The notes under the pieces are model-generated. The model did not search any database. It was not told the DNA's origin and was given only the letters and a program-made list of their open reading frames with translations. From contig NC_092567.1 of the NCBI RefSeq assembly GCF_037975245.1, positions 17,844,376-17,908,375 of the forward strand: a stretch of 64,000 bases of DNA, read 5' to 3'. Below, in pieces: positions 12,391 to 24,519 of this stretch. How positions within the stretch are numbered: the stretch's first letter is position 1; each line of letters begins with the position of its first letter. The stretch is from Apostichopus japonicus (lineage: Eukaryota > Echinodermata > Holothuroidea > Aspidochirotida > Stichopodidae). Made by a program: the position numbers and the translations under genes.

Positions 12391-12793
12391 CTGTTTGATA
12401 TTTGTCATATGTGTGCTAACTCGGCTGTAACCGAGAAAGATGGAAACTTTGTATCAGCATAATGAAAAGCAGATTACATTTTTAACTTACCTACTGACGT
12501 GAAATTCGGAGGGCTGTTGGAAGCATAATGTCGGTAGTAGTAATGGTGGGAGAATACTCCATTGGTGTTTATGTTTACTTGTGTACTTATTTTTCGACGA
12601 TCACTGTGGAATTATGTTTTCATAAGCTAACAATGCTTTGCTTTTTTAATACTCCAGGCACAAACGTATTAAATAAACACACTGCCCGCATATTGTAGGT
12701 GCAATCGTCAATTGAGATATGTCAACATATCAGAAACTTGTTTCACTGTTAGGTTCGTTGTTATTTGCACAGTTCAGGTTTTTCTTTTATTCT

Positions 12794-12850
12794 TATATAG
12801 TTTTGAAACAACCCCTTTAAATGATGTGTTACTCACTTCTTCACAGACAC
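12794..12850 (+). promoter_or_regulatory. Candidate core promoter of MBF2-like copy A1
   Basis: TATATAG (12794-12800) and CCCTTTAAATG (about 12813-12823) precede TCTTCACAGACACTTGGTAACAC. The same block recurs upstream of the other three copies (about 14757, 45830, 48605), while the coding exons have diverged strongly. Such conservation suggests a shared promoter and untranslated leader. The exact start site is not determinable. Confidence 0.4.
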
Positions 12851-13039
12851 TTGGTAACACAGTACGGAGGAACGTATAGTCACTAACAACAACACTAGGT
12901 TGTGTATGTCCCCCGATTGACTAGGCGACTTACACAACATTTTTTGCATATGCGGGTCACACAAGAGTTCATGAAACTGTAGACTTTGTACCGGTATCAC
13001 ATATGTAAATCACATTCTCTTTGTTCTTCAGATACAACC

Positions 13040-13444
13040 ATGGAGGTGGCTTCTTCTCTTATAAGGGGTGCGGTTTCGGGTGCCAGTAGGGCTTTAAATG
13101 GAAGTGCCCAGGTGGGTGATACGACTACCGAGCTATCCAGGAAACAGGCTGAACGATTCAACCACACAGTTGGAGTAAAGTGGCCTGATGACGTGTTACT
13201 CCATCAAGAATCCAAAAATACAATCAGCGGGGTGTCGGAAATTCAAACACATAAATGCACATACCATTGTCGAAGAAATGAAGTGATCACATACGTTGAA
13301 GTCCATGATAACTGCAGTGATGGCACAGGTGGGATTCCAAAAATTACTGGTGGACAAGGTCAGGATCATGTAACAGTCGAGTTGATGTCTCAACTAGGCA
13401 AGGGTGTTGATTTTACTGTTTCGGTGTGTGGTCGAAAAGGGTAA
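13040..13444 (+). CDS. MBF2-like small protein, copy A1 (intact)
   Basis: 134 codons from ATG 13040, nine bases after an acceptor-like TTCTTCAG (ends 13031), so the leader is probably spliced or long. The N-terminus is Ala/Ser/Gly-rich and not a signal peptide. The core (residues about 50-134) has VGVKWPDDVLLHQE, then VITYVEVHDNCSDGTGG, ITGGQGQDHVTVELMSQLGKG, and VDFTVSVCGRKG at the end. This order (short GD-L strand, I-x-x-V-x-x-x-D, glycine turn, G-G-x-G, S-x-x-G-K-G, F-x-V-x-V-x-G) resembles the MBF2 family of small invertebrate proteins. A GTAATTTTT follows GRK, so an alternative splice donor is possible. AATAAA lies at 13580. A broken paralog lies 2 kb downstream and two more near 46 and 49 kb. 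Function unknown; the family match is by pattern only. Confidence 0.6.
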   Translation: MEVASSLIRGAVSGASRALNGSAQVGDTTTELSRKQAERFNHTVGVKWPDDVLLHQESKNTISGVSEIQTHKCTYHCRRNEVITYVEVHDNCSDGTGGIPKITGGQGQDHVTVELMSQLGKGVDFTVSVCGRKG

Positions 13445-13579
13445 TTTTTACTGAATAATTCATTAACTGGCTCGTACGCCTAATTGTGTTATTAGTTCAG
13501 AAGTGATCTCATTATTGATTATTAATATGTTATTCTATCATGGACATATTTTCTTCAAACATTATCATACAAATTGATA

Positions 13580-13585
13580 AATAAA
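13580..13585 (+). terminator. Polyadenylation signal AATAAA of copy A1
   Basis: AATAAA about 136 bp after the stop codon, in a 3' flank shared with copy B1, where the same hexamer sits at 46458. Confidence 0.45.
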
Positions 13586-13599
13586 TGAAGCATAGAACT

Positions 13600-14300
13600 T
13601 ATTGCCGGCAGTGTTCCAATCATGATTTCAAATATTAATGATGTGATATTAAGGATTCGGAAAGACGTTTAATAATCTAATTGACTCTTTTACATCAGTC
13701 CTTCGGATATCAGCAGCATAGACAAAGTACATCATAGAATGTTGAGGACGAACCTTTCAGGTGATTATGATGACTTTGGGACATAAGTTATCACCGTTTT
13801 GCAAAGTATCATTGAAATATTTGAAAAGACACATCAAATTAAAATTCAATAATTGTTTTTACATAACACAGTACCGCACAAACCGATCATCAAATCCTGT
13901 TGCAATTTGAACGATAACCGCCTGAAGAATTTTTAATATTTCCCTAAAAGCATACACATAAGATGCAGATGTTTACTTTGTTATATTCTAAAAAAAAGAA
14001 TATAACTAGCTAACTTAATACAATTGATATGATGTGAAATATCTAAAGCAACCCTAAACACAATAATAATACTTATATTCCGTTTAAGGTGAAAACGCAT
14101 GTTTAAGTACTAATGATTGCAATATATCTGACGTATAGCCTCGCAAAGTGAGGAAAGAAACAGAAAGGAGTCTGATTTAATCCTAGTTTACAAAGGCAAT
14201 GCACGTCGAGATATTGAGTTATAATTTAATTTATCAAACAGGTACCACAGCATGTACTTTTCATGATCCTTAATTATTGCTTCCTTTGAAGTTTATATCT
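13600..14300. other. 3' flank of copy A1, no gene
   Basis: Non-coding sequence recognisably similar to 46480-47150 downstream of copy B1 (by eye about 90% identity in the first 250 bases). No other feature seen. Confidence 0.5.
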
Positions 14301-14309
14301 TTTTATTTA

Positions 14310-15231
14310 ACTACTGGTGTAAAATTCGGAGGGACGGTGGGAGCATAATGTCGGTAGTAATGGCGGTACTCCAATGGTTTATGTCTACTTGTGAAATTAC
14401 TTTTCGACGACCATTGTGGAACTATGTTTCATAAGCTAACAATGCTTTGTTTTTGGAACACGCCAGGCGCTGGTAATTGACATTTTAAGAGATTTTATGT
14501 TTAAAAATTCAATCCACAAGCGGCTCGCTTTTATCAAGGTTAGCGAACTTTGATTAATTGTGTATGTGTAAGTGTGTCATTAACACATAACGTTTAATCC
14601 TAGATAAACACCAATCAGTGCCTGCAGGTTTATCTGGGATATAATTGCAAGAAAAAGTAAGAGAAAGTATTAAATGAGAGACGTCAACATATCAGAAACT
14701 TGTTTCGCTGCTCGATTCGTTGTTATTTGCACAGTTCAGGTCTTTATTTTGTTCTTATATAGTTTTGAAACAACCCCTTTAAATGATGTGTTACTCACTT
14801 CTTCACAGACACTTGGTAACACAGTACGGAGGAACGTATCGTCACTAACAACAACACTAGGTTGTGTATGTCCCCCGATTGACTAGGGGACATACTGAAC
14901 ATTGTTTGCCCATGCAGGTCACACAAGAGTTATTGGAACTGTAGACTTTGTAGCAGTATCACATAATTATGTAAATCACATTCTATTTGTTTGTTTTTTT
15001 TCAGGTGGTATTATGCCGTTAAACGTTGCTACTGCTGCCGCTGGTGTTGCTGCTGTTTTGGGATACAATCATAATAATCAGCAGTTAGTTTTACGACGCT
15101 TAAGCGACCACAAATGTGGGAGAAACCCGCAAGTGCTTATGGATTACAACTTACACGTTTGGGTGGCTCAAATTTTAAGTTTTTACTTCTTCAGTTGTGT
15201 AGTTGTTAGTTTTCAGCTGAATGTTATTGTT
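14310..15231 (+). pseudogene. MBF2-like copy A2, truncated
   Basis: The promoter/leader block of the family is present (14330-14990), followed by an acceptor-like TTTTTTTCAG and ATG at 15013. The encoded start (MPLNVATAAAGVAAVLGY) keeps the Ala-rich N-terminus. After about 25 codons the sequence no longer resembles the MBF2-like core, and a GC-rich mobile element follows at 15232. The gene has lost its C-terminal core. Its duplicate counterpart is B2 at 48848. Confidence 0.5.
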
Positions 15232-15601
15232 CGGCAAGGGCGTAGGAACCGGGGGGCTGGGGACGCCAGCCCCCCAGTGAAAAATATGGGGGGCGGAAGT
15301 ATCATTCCGCTCCCCCGCTCCGCAAGTCAGAAAACCCCTTTTTCATTTCCAAATGAGAAAAAAATCTCATTTGGAGCACCAAATTGCATTTAAGGCCAGG
15401 TGAAAATGCAAAATTCTTTACAAAATGGAGTGGGAGTTAAAGTGTGCTATATTGCACCAAATTGCATCTGAGGCCACCTGGAAATGCCAAAAAATTCCAA
15501 AGGGGAGGGGACACCCACTCCCCTTAGACCCCTCCCCCAGGCCGGCCATCAGTCTTCAGCCCCCCCCCCCACTCAAAAGTACCTTCCTACGCCACTGCTT
15601 G
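15232..15601. mobile_element. GC-rich MITE with GGCGTAGGAA ends
   Basis: Bounded by GGGCGTAGGAACCGG at the left and its inverse TTCCTACGCC at the right, with an interior of G- and C-runs, in strong contrast to AT-rich surroundings. A partial relative (GGGCTCCTACGCC after a C-run) lies at 63112-63150. It is absent from the matching place in the second cluster (after 48.85 kb). No clear target duplication was found and no protein is encoded. Confidence 0.6.
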
Positions 15602-16120
15602 CAATATTCTATGTAGATATACTGTGGACTCGAGATAATACTTCTTTTGTATATGACGATCGATCACAATGTTGAGTGGGTTACATAGGCAATCAGATTG
15701 TGCGAAATTCGATGCGTTTTCGTCCGTGATGATGGAAATCATTTGTACAATGTTATAGTAGAGACATATAATTTAATACATAAAGAAAAGTATGAAACCT
15801 TACAAAATTTGGCAAAGGGTTAATTAGTACACGCACGCATGCAGGCATGTAGGGACGCACGCACTTGCTTGAGTATATTCGAGAACTGAAAGGAAGGAAT
15901 GTCTTTCTAACAATAGAATTGTCGTTTTAAGAAATGCCATTAACTGTAGACTATTAGGTTCGTTTCTATTATATATACACCAACAGTTTTTGACAATATG
16001 TTTTATATTTAATAGAGGTTATAAAGAGACGCGTTTACCAGAATTTCTTGGTTTGTATTATATCTATATCATATTCGACAAAGAAATATATAGGCTGCCT
16101 TTTCTCCTCCTCATTTAATC

Positions 16121-16995
16121 GTGTTACTGGACCGTTCCAAAGATGAAGACAAACATTTCGTAAAATTACGAATGAATCGACTATCAAGTCAAGAGGATGA
16201 CGTAAAAGAAAGGGATCTTTGGTTCCCGAAGGATGACGAACAAGCTAGAATACAAAGTCAGTTCAATACTTATATGAAATTAACGATTGGTATACTTTCA
16301 CGCCCCGCAAAGACTGACGCAAGTCATTGCTGTTATCATAATGTATTAAAGGAATTATAGCTAAAGCCAAGGAGGGGCAGTTTGGTGTTATGTAGTATCC
16401 ATTAAGTAATGTTACGGCTATATTTAATTCCTGGAAAAAAATTGTAGTTTTGGATTTGCGAATACTTCCTAAGCATATTAAACAATACTATTCTAACATG
16501 TTCAATTGAACATCACAAATTGCCAATCTCGTTTAGTCCTGTTTGAGTTTGGGGGAGTGAAAGTTTCTTGAATGGTATGTTGAGCGCAGCGTTTACCGGA
16601 CAAGAATGGTTTCTTCTATTTTCATATAATCTGATCAAATGACGTTTCTCGTCAAAACGGTATACAACTGCACAACTATGTGTCCGTCTTTGCCAGTCCA
16701 AATCACCAGCAACACTTCACAATTGTTATAGACCAGTTCTGGGTCACAGATATTATCACGTGGTTCATATTTATAGGCCAAAATGAGAGTATTTGAGCCA
16801 TTAGTTTGAAAGAAGACATTTTGTTATGAAATTATTGACTTATCAGTGTGATGTTATTTAAGATTCCAGCAAATTATTATCAATTTGCGCAACTTACTTG
16901 GCTATCGATTCGCTTTTCCACAAAAGTGTTTTGTCATTCAGATATGAATATGAAGGTATGAGCTGTTTAAAACGACAATGAATTGTCCATGATGG
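16121..16995 (+). pseudogene. Unrecognised decayed coding remnant, block A
   Basis: An open frame of 79 codons (16121-16360) rich in Lys/Asp/Arg, with RMNRLSSQEDDVKERDLWF and GILSRPAKTDASHCCYH. Further protein-like pieces follow in other frames to about 16790, including a segment with AAFTGQEWFLLFSY. Block B keeps different parts open, so the ancestor probably had one longer reading frame. I do not recognise the family. Both copies are interrupted. Confidence 0.3.
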
Positions 16996-16999
16996 ACCT

Positions 17000-18270
17000 A
17001 TGTATTTGTCTCTGCTATTTGTATTGTGATATCGCACGTAAAACATTTGTTGAATTAATATTTGATTTAGTTGGAATATCTTTCTCCATGTTTCCGTAAT
17101 CTTTAGTGTAATCATTGAAATATAATAAGCTTAGCTGCTATACTTTCCATTGATTTAGTTCAGTTGAATTATCATTTGTATAGACCGACACACTTTCAAA
17201 CCTTAAAGACGCTAAATACATATTTCATGATAGTTGTTTCTCTATGGGAAGTTAGTGGGACTATCCTGTGGTTACAGAACCGACACAAGGTTAAATCTCT
17301 TATTTGGAATAGAGATCAAGCTAGTTTGGATATTAAATCAAGGCATCGTCATTCGCAAAGTATTCGTGTCCAATTTAACATTCATTTCAAACTAAATTAA
17401 TTTTCATATTTAGTTACCAAGGTTTTTAACGTTGGAGATTTTAGAAAAACTGTATCATTGAAATTGAAATGAATCATAAGGAAATTAAGCAAAAAACACA
17501 ACTGATATGCTTATAGGGCGAAATATATCACGTTCTAAAGTAAGCGTTATCAGTCTCAGCCTACTTTTCCAATATATCTGTCAGAATGTTCATTATAAAA
17601 TTGAAGTAATAGCGGTATATACGACGTATAGCGGTATTCATCAGCCAGATCATTTGAAATAATAAATGGCATATACGATTTCTCCGAACCATCAAAAAAA
17701 TCGTAGAACTTATCAAATTTACGTCTAATCCAAATCAAGATTGTACTGTTACCAAGCGGGATAAAGATATCGTGGCGTTGTCTAATTTATCCCGTTCTTC
17801 GGGAATGACGTCGTAAACTGATTAACCTTGGTGAATTAATCGACAGTGCTTACAACTAAATGACGACACAGTATATTGTTTAAGATTGCTTTCTTTCCAT
17901 TACCATTAATAAAATGTCAGCTCATGCCATGCCTTTTCACATCAAACCTAGTTACCCTCTTATGCGGACAGCCTAACCAACTAGGCCATGGACACTGATT
18001 GTTTGTCCAGAGGTTTGAAACCAGTACAAAAGTACGTCATTCCATTGTAAGGTTTTGCAACCTGTATCGAGCAATGCTAGTTTTGTGTTGGTGAGGTATT
18101 TTTACATTGTGGTACAGCTCTTGGACGTACATTTGGTAAAATGATAAAGTTAAAAGTTGCTGACCTCAAGCGAGACGACCATATAGTGATGTGTGTTTCG
18201 TTTTGCCATCCGTGTTGGCACAACATTGTTTTGAAATTAAAGAAGTAAAAGCCATGGAAAATGTCATTGA
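17000..18270. other. Non-coding duplicated sequence, block A
   Basis: Matches 51120-52345 with scattered substitutions and small indels. Short open frames here are interrupted or shifted in the other copy, so none is supported as a gene. Confidence 0.5.
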
Positions 18271-18274
18271 TATG

Positions 18275-18343
18275 TTTGATGTCATTTGATGTCATTTTAT
18301 GTAATTGATGTGATTGATGTAATTGATGTAATTGATGTCATTA
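18275..18343. repeat. GATGTAATT minisatellite
   Basis: About seven degenerate 9-10 bp units of GATGTAATT/GATGTCATT. It lies inside an about 860-bp stretch present in block A only. Confidence 0.7.
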
Positions 18344-18865
18344 ACCAATTATATTTTTGTTTTCTATCTTTGTCTCTCTCAGTTAATTGGTATTTACCCC
18401 ATGAATTTTTTTATTCAAAGACCGACGTCAATGTTACGAAAAACATAGAAATAAATTTCCCTAAAATAACTGATAAAAGCCATGTTTATGTGTCTATTTT
18501 GTTTGAAGCGTTTTGCACAATTCAGAATTTCGTCAACAGGGCCCCCTTTAACCATTCAAACTAAAAACCAGTGTCGTATGGAAGAAATGTAACATTTTCA
18601 TAGAAATCTTTGTTTGACAAAAGAGAAAAATATTTATTGCATTTTGTTCAATGATCAGCTTTGCCTAACAAGGAAAATACAACATACACCAAGCAAACAC
18701 GTACTCGAGAAAAGAAATTATCAGTCCTTTTGAGGAGTGGTAATTATAGAAAAATTTGATATGCTTACACCATAAAGTTAACGACATAAAAATCGAACCA
18801 ATTGAAAATTGATATCTAACTTATCAATGGAGAATAACATCTAACCATAAGAGAAACTTTCCATG

Positions 18866-19046
<181 letters not shown>

Positions 19047-19049
19047 TAA

Positions 19050-20140
19050 TATTTTGTAATAATTTATTCAGGCGAGTAAAGTCCAGGAATTTCTATTAAC
19101 AGAAATAGTCATATGGCAGAAGAATTTGACGTTTTATATCAAAGAGAAAATAGCTTATACTTAGTTGAAACCCCATCTCGTTATCGTTCTCAACGCTAGA
19201 TATGTTCTTTGAATGTAACTTTTTCTTTACCATTTAGGATATGGTTTCGACCTCAAGATGCAGTACTTTCAGCACTGTCTTTAAATTGGTCACTATTTTG
19301 ACTAATTTATAATATCAGGCTCTTCTAAAAAGAAAACATTGTAATTCACAAACTGCATCCCGCATAATCCAAACAAAAAGAACCAAGTTAAAATAATCGG
19401 AAGACTGGCACTGATAAATCAATGCTCATTTTCAAGATTCTCCAAAAATTCCCAAGAAAAGTTTTTTCTTTCGGCTGATGAGAAGTCTCTTTGCAAACTT
19501 TATCAAAAAAGTTTCTTTTTTAGCGACTTCTTTGCAAATGGTGACAAAACACAGAAGTCTGTGATATCATTTCAACACCTTTGGTAGGTTTGCATCATAA
19601 GTAAAGTGAAATTTCATTTCATGCAAACAATGTTTGTTAATCATGACCAACATGATTCTCTAAAAGATATCGCTAAACATTTTCTTGTGTAATAGGTTTG
19701 CTGTCAAGATTACATATCTCCGGCAATCAAAATCAACCAAAAATGTAAAAAATATGATGAAAAAGAAAAACAATACTATAGAAAAAACCGAAACAAAAGA
19801 AGTATTACAAATTTGTACCCCTTACCCTTAAAAGGCTAAATTTCTCAATGTGATGAAGACCACTGAAAGTCCTTTTTTGCTGCAATACAGACATTACCTA
19901 AAGATGCTTATCATTAAAATAGGTATAAATATAGAAAATATAAGGACTGGTCCACTTAAATTACCAAAATAGTGTCTCATAGTCGACAGAAACCAGTGTA
20001 AATAGCCTCCAGTTTTCTTTTTTGATTTCTATGGAAACAAGAAAAATCATATGAAAATACTTCAACACTGACATTAACATTTTTCAATCATGGTTTTTAC
20101 TCTAAAGTGACATTAGTATTGATATTGAAAAAAAAAATCA
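19050..20140. other. Non-coding duplicated sequence, block A
   Basis: Colinear with 52365-53240 except for an about 180-bp part missing from B. No gene supported. Confidence 0.5.
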
Positions 20141-20149
20141 CCCTATGTC

Positions 20150-20590
20150 CAAGGGTTGAAATAAGCGGGCGCCCAGGCGCTATTCACGCCCGCAAGCACT
20201 AACATAGCGCCCCTGGACATGAAAATACAATACGCATGGGCGCTAGTTTGTTGGCAAATAAGCGCCCGCATACTCCTGTAAATATCAGCCTTATCATGCG
20301 CTGCACAGAAGCCTGAAACTACATTGCATGCTAGTGCTATATAGTCATTGCTAGCGATTTGATAAATCACTGATCCATCGAGTGCATGCACAATAGCACT
20401 GGTGCACATGGTTTATATATCGCACAACACCTGTACTGATACGTACGTACATGCCGTACTTGAATTTTGTTTCTCCTTTTTAATCCTGGTAGTGAGAAAA
20501 TAGCTCCTGGTCCTACTGAAATTGCCGCGGACCAGGAGCCACTTTTTTAAAAAGTGGCTCCTGGTCCACAAATCCTTATTTCAACCCCTG
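20150..20590. mobile_element. hAT-type MITE, copy A
   Basis: The ends are CAAGGGTTGAAATAAG and its inverse CTTATTTCAACCCCTG, the CAGGG-like terminal repeats of hAT elements. They are flanked by 8-bp target duplications (CCTATGTC at 20142, CCTACGTC at 20591). The interior has GGGCGCC-rich short repeats and a 39-nt palindrome at 20529-20567 (19-bp arms starting GGACCAGG). No transposase. An 88-codon minus-strand open frame inside (20143-20409) exists in both copies but is part of the element. Confidence 0.8.
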
Positions 20591-20599
20591 CCTACGTCA

Positions 20600-21940
20600 C
20601 AAAACAACTAGAGAGCTAATAAATTATTTCAACATTTTCATTTATTATAAAATATAAATGAATCATTTCCTTGGATCAAATAAAATGATAGTTTGAACAA
20701 TACTCCCCTGGTTGACAAAATTCCTGCAAAGTAGCACCCAACAAAAGTAGCACTCAACAAAATTGAACATTTAAATATTTGGTTGGCCTAATGAAAGTCA
20801 TCAAACTTCTCGTTTTCATTTAATTTTATTTACATATTTTCATTTATTGATTTTTGTGTATGTGTGTGTATGTGTCTCAAATCTCAAAGGCGCATATATA
20901 AGCAATTTACAGAGATAACTAAGATCATTTTCCATTTCATGGCAACTCTCTTTTTAATTGCAGTATCATTAAACCATCTCTGATGACACTAATTAACGAG
21001 GAATCAAAACCATTTTGTGTTTTGAGTTATTGCTTAAATGGAGGCATAACCCTGACGACACTAAACCTTCTTTTGTCTTCAGCTCACCGATAACTCTATG
21101 AGACTCTTCCAATTGTTAATTTTATCTTCTAATTCTAGAAGCTTCTGTAACTGTATCTATAGCATCCATTTTATCTACCGAAAAGTCAAGCGAGATATTA
21201 GGCATTGAAGTCAAGATTTTGACCTAAAAGACGTAGACATTTTCAACTTAAGCGATTGGGAAATATTCCATCGATTAAAAACCTGCTCCTTTGTTCATGA
21301 CCGTAGATTGGAGCGCACTTGGAGGTATTTTACTCACATATTTTAGTCCGGAACTTTGAACAAACGATGTTATAGCTTGACTTTCTTTGGTCACAGGGCT
21401 AAGGTATGTTTCCACTTCTTTTCTTCTCCACCAGTTCTTTGAATTTTTGCTGAAGAAAAAATTAAGGGAAGATTGTGATTTAATATTTGCTTGAAAAGTT
21501 AATCAAATCAGCTAAACAATCACTCTAAAAGCTTGTTATTATCACAAAAAAAGAGGACATTTCCTATGAATTTCCATAATCTGTTCTTGACTAAGTTACA
21601 AGAAGATGCAAAGCCAACCATCGTCTTAGGTTTTACAAGACTATAAATCATCTTCAAACTTTTCGATTAGTTTCAGCATTTTACAATATTTTGCAAGTGT
21701 GTCTCGTCGACAGTAAATTCATAGGTAGAAAACGATTACTGACTTAAACCTTGAAGAGTAAAATGATTGTTGCCATGGTTTCCATTTTAAAGAATCTGAA
21801 GTTGACATTAAATAGAAAAGTTTACATGTTCAATCTATAATAGCAACTTTTATCACCTAAGATTGAAGAATAAAAAAAGATATGTTTTCTGGAGAGGAAA
21901 AAAAGGTAAGAAAAACGATCGCTTACCTCCAAGAAGTGAA
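20600..21940. other. Non-coding duplicated sequence, block A
   Basis: Colinear with 53700-55050 with few differences. No open frame of note. Confidence 0.5.
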
Positions 21941-21949
21941 ATGATAATG

Positions 21950-22650
21950 GTATAGCTTGGCTCGAATAAACTTTGGTGGAGACTTTGGGAATGGATTATG
22001 GTCGATAAGATCGAGAACTGCAACCAAATGGAAAAGAAAATCAGACGAAAGCTTAGTAAGGCACAACAAGAGTGTCAACAAGAAAGCAGACCAGCTGATG
22101 CAAAGTCTTTTGCAGGCAAGGCCAAATCAATATCTAACAAGTTTCGAGAGTGTGTGAAAGTAAGTTGGCCTGACGTTTCGATCCTAGCAGGATCTTCTTC
22201 AGAGGCATAATGACAAGTAACAGTTACAGAAGGGACAAAAACATGCACAGAATACAGATAGGTTAATTGAGCATGGTGAACACAAAGAGATAAATGTAAG
22301 GGGATTAGTAGACAAGGAATGGAGAGAAGAAAGAAAGAAACCAACTGGGGAAGAGGAGAGGTGGGAGATAAACAGTGGAGGGACAAAAAGAGGATTAAGG
22401 GAAGGGGGAAAAGTTTGGAGAGTATCCTGGCACACCTACAATGCCCAATTTGGGAAACTTCACAACACATAAGATTACATCCTATGCATCCTGGCTGCAG
22501 GATGCTGCAGCCCTCTCAGCAGCCCTCTTGACAAATTACCTAAGAGGGATTTGTATCTTCTTGAGGAGGAAATGTATACACTTGTTTCTCCAATGCAGGG
22601 TTACAGGGAAGAAAGCTTTTAATGGCCTACTCCAGCGTGTGTAATTTTGA
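21950..22650. mobile_element. Penelope-like element remnant with hammerhead, copy A
   Basis: Contains a minus-strand hammerhead motif at 22165-22208: stem I GCCT/AGGC, core CTGAAGA, the same stem II as at 1166, GAAA, CGTC. On the plus strand the flank can be read as a Lys/Gln-rich peptide up to the motif. The motif block TAAGTTGGCCTGACGTTTCGATCC is shared with 1166 and 1845. There is no reverse transcriptase. The same segment is at 55050-55760. Confidence 0.55.
22165..22208 (-). ncRNA. Hammerhead ribozyme motif, block A
   Basis: Cores CTGAAGA and GAAA with stem II GATCCT/AGGATC and cleavage triplet GTC. Stem I is only 4 bp here (GCCT with AGGC), and stem III is loopless ACGT. It is identical to the block B copy at 55271-55312. 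Confidence 0.6.
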
Positions 22651-23699
22651 GATTCCTGCAAGGTGTGCAAGAGATGGTGCATTTCTCCCTTTCACGTACC
22701 TGTACATAAACTGAATATGAAATTTTATAGCCACTGGTTTGCACCTAGAAAGTAAAGCCATTTTCATTATCGGAAGCCAACAATACTATCACACTTTCTC
22801 ATGTCTACATAAGAATTAAAGCCACAATTATCTATTGTTATCAAGTTTTCAGAGCTATTTGATATCAGTTTGGAATAAAAACTTCTCAATCATCGGAACA
22901 GGTTTTGAGGGAAATTCACGGAAACTCCTCGTGGGAATTCACCGTGTAAAGATTTAATTATAGAAACAAAAACAGAAAATACAGAAACAGTGGAGAGGTG
23001 TGAAACAAAATATAAATGTAATGAGTACAGCAGTGTTTGACTTTTCTTTTCATTTTGAATTACCCATTTGTATCAGGAGAACTCTGTTCTTTGCTTTATA
23101 TGGACAATTTTCGATCTTGGAAAAGGTAACTACAAATTACCAGAGTGTAACTGTCGCCTGTATATTCTGTCAGGTCAGAGTTACAATACAACGGAAAGTG
23201 TATTAATTAGAATAGTATGTTTAGCACTTTCTATTACATAATTAGTTTGGTACAGATATATTTAAAGGTACAGTTTATGTTCTTGAATATATAACAGACA
23301 ACACTGGGAAATCACCCCTTTGTAGCAAACATGGTTTCTTGGAAGTTCAGCAAGAGTTTCGACCTCGTTCATAGCTATTAGAGAGTTATATTCAACAAAC
23401 TCTGAGATACTTTTGTTTACACTTGTCCTGAGTAGCATCAGTTAAATGTATCTGATACCCAGACAGATATCACTGGAAAGTAAAAGATCAAGAAGAAACC
23501 GAACACTAGAATAGAGGTGGTTCCCGATACCACAGTTCTATAGTGAGACAGGTAAACAGAGTATGCAGACCTGCCAGCGGTTCTTCAAAAAAAATAAAGG
23601 TTACTTAAAAGGTTGAACAGGAAGTAATGAAGGTTTTTAGAGGCTTCAAACATGAAAATATAAGTTTTTAAAAGTCCAAAATGAAGTTAATTTGTAACA

Positions 23700-24510
23700 G
23701 ACTCACCATCTATGCCTATTTTTGCATCATCTGTGGCCCTTATTTAAAATACCTGACTTTCGTTAACTGTTGTTTTGTGAGTCTGCTTTTTTATCACTTC
23801 ATGAATGAAGCCTGGTTGTCCACAAAAACTTAATGGCCAATGGTTAGCATGACTGAATACAATATTTCTACTCCAAACTAAATCTTTAAAATATTTTTTT
23901 TTACTTGAAATAAAAATTAAGGTTTTAAAGAGTGTCTTAGAATTAAAAAGCCATGATTTAAATAAAGGTTTTTATATGAATCATGCATGGCTGTCCACAA
24001 AAACTTAATGGCCAATGGTCAGCAAAGACTAAATACAATATTCCTACTTTAAACTAAATCGTTAAAAAAATGGTTTACTTAATATAAAACTTTAGATTTT
24101 ATAGAGTGTTTTTGAAAAATATAGAGCCATGTTTTAAATAAAGTTTTTAATGAATCATGCATGGCTGTCCCCAAAAACTTAATGGCCAATGGTTAGCAAG
24201 ATTAAATACAGTATTCCTACTCTAAACTAAATCGTTAAAAAAATGTTTAACTTAATATAAAACTAAAGGTTTTATAGAGTGTTTTTGAAAAATAAAGAGC
24301 CATGTTTTAAATAAAGGTTTTTAAATAAATCATGCATGGCTGTCCACAAAAACTTAATGGCCAATGGTTAGCAAAACTAAATACAATATTCCTACTCTAA
24401 ACTAAATTGTTAAATAAAACATTTTTTTGTTACTTAATATAAAACTAAAGGTTTTAAAGAGTGTTTTTGAAATATAAAGAGCCGTGTTTTAATAGAGGTT
24501 ATTTAAAGGT
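23700..24510 (+). repeat. About 175-bp tandem repeat, four units
   Basis: TGTCCACAAAAACTTAATGG recurs (one unit with CCCC in place of CACA) near 23815, 23990, 24166 and 24341, about 175 bp apart. Each unit also has an ACTAAATCGTTAAAAAAATG-like run and a RAGAGCCATGTTTTAAATA-like run. Block B has three units, so the array changed length after duplication. Confidence 0.85.
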
Positions 24511-24519
24511 TTCGCTGCG

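Noticed and set aside
20143-20409. 88-codon minus-strand frame in both blocks
   Set aside because: Contained in the hAT-type MITE; it reaches past the element end into the target duplication.
22075-22470. 131-codon minus-strand Leu/Pro/Ser-rich frame, also at 55181
   Set aside because: It runs through the hammerhead remnant and a purine-rich stretch; composition alone makes it open.
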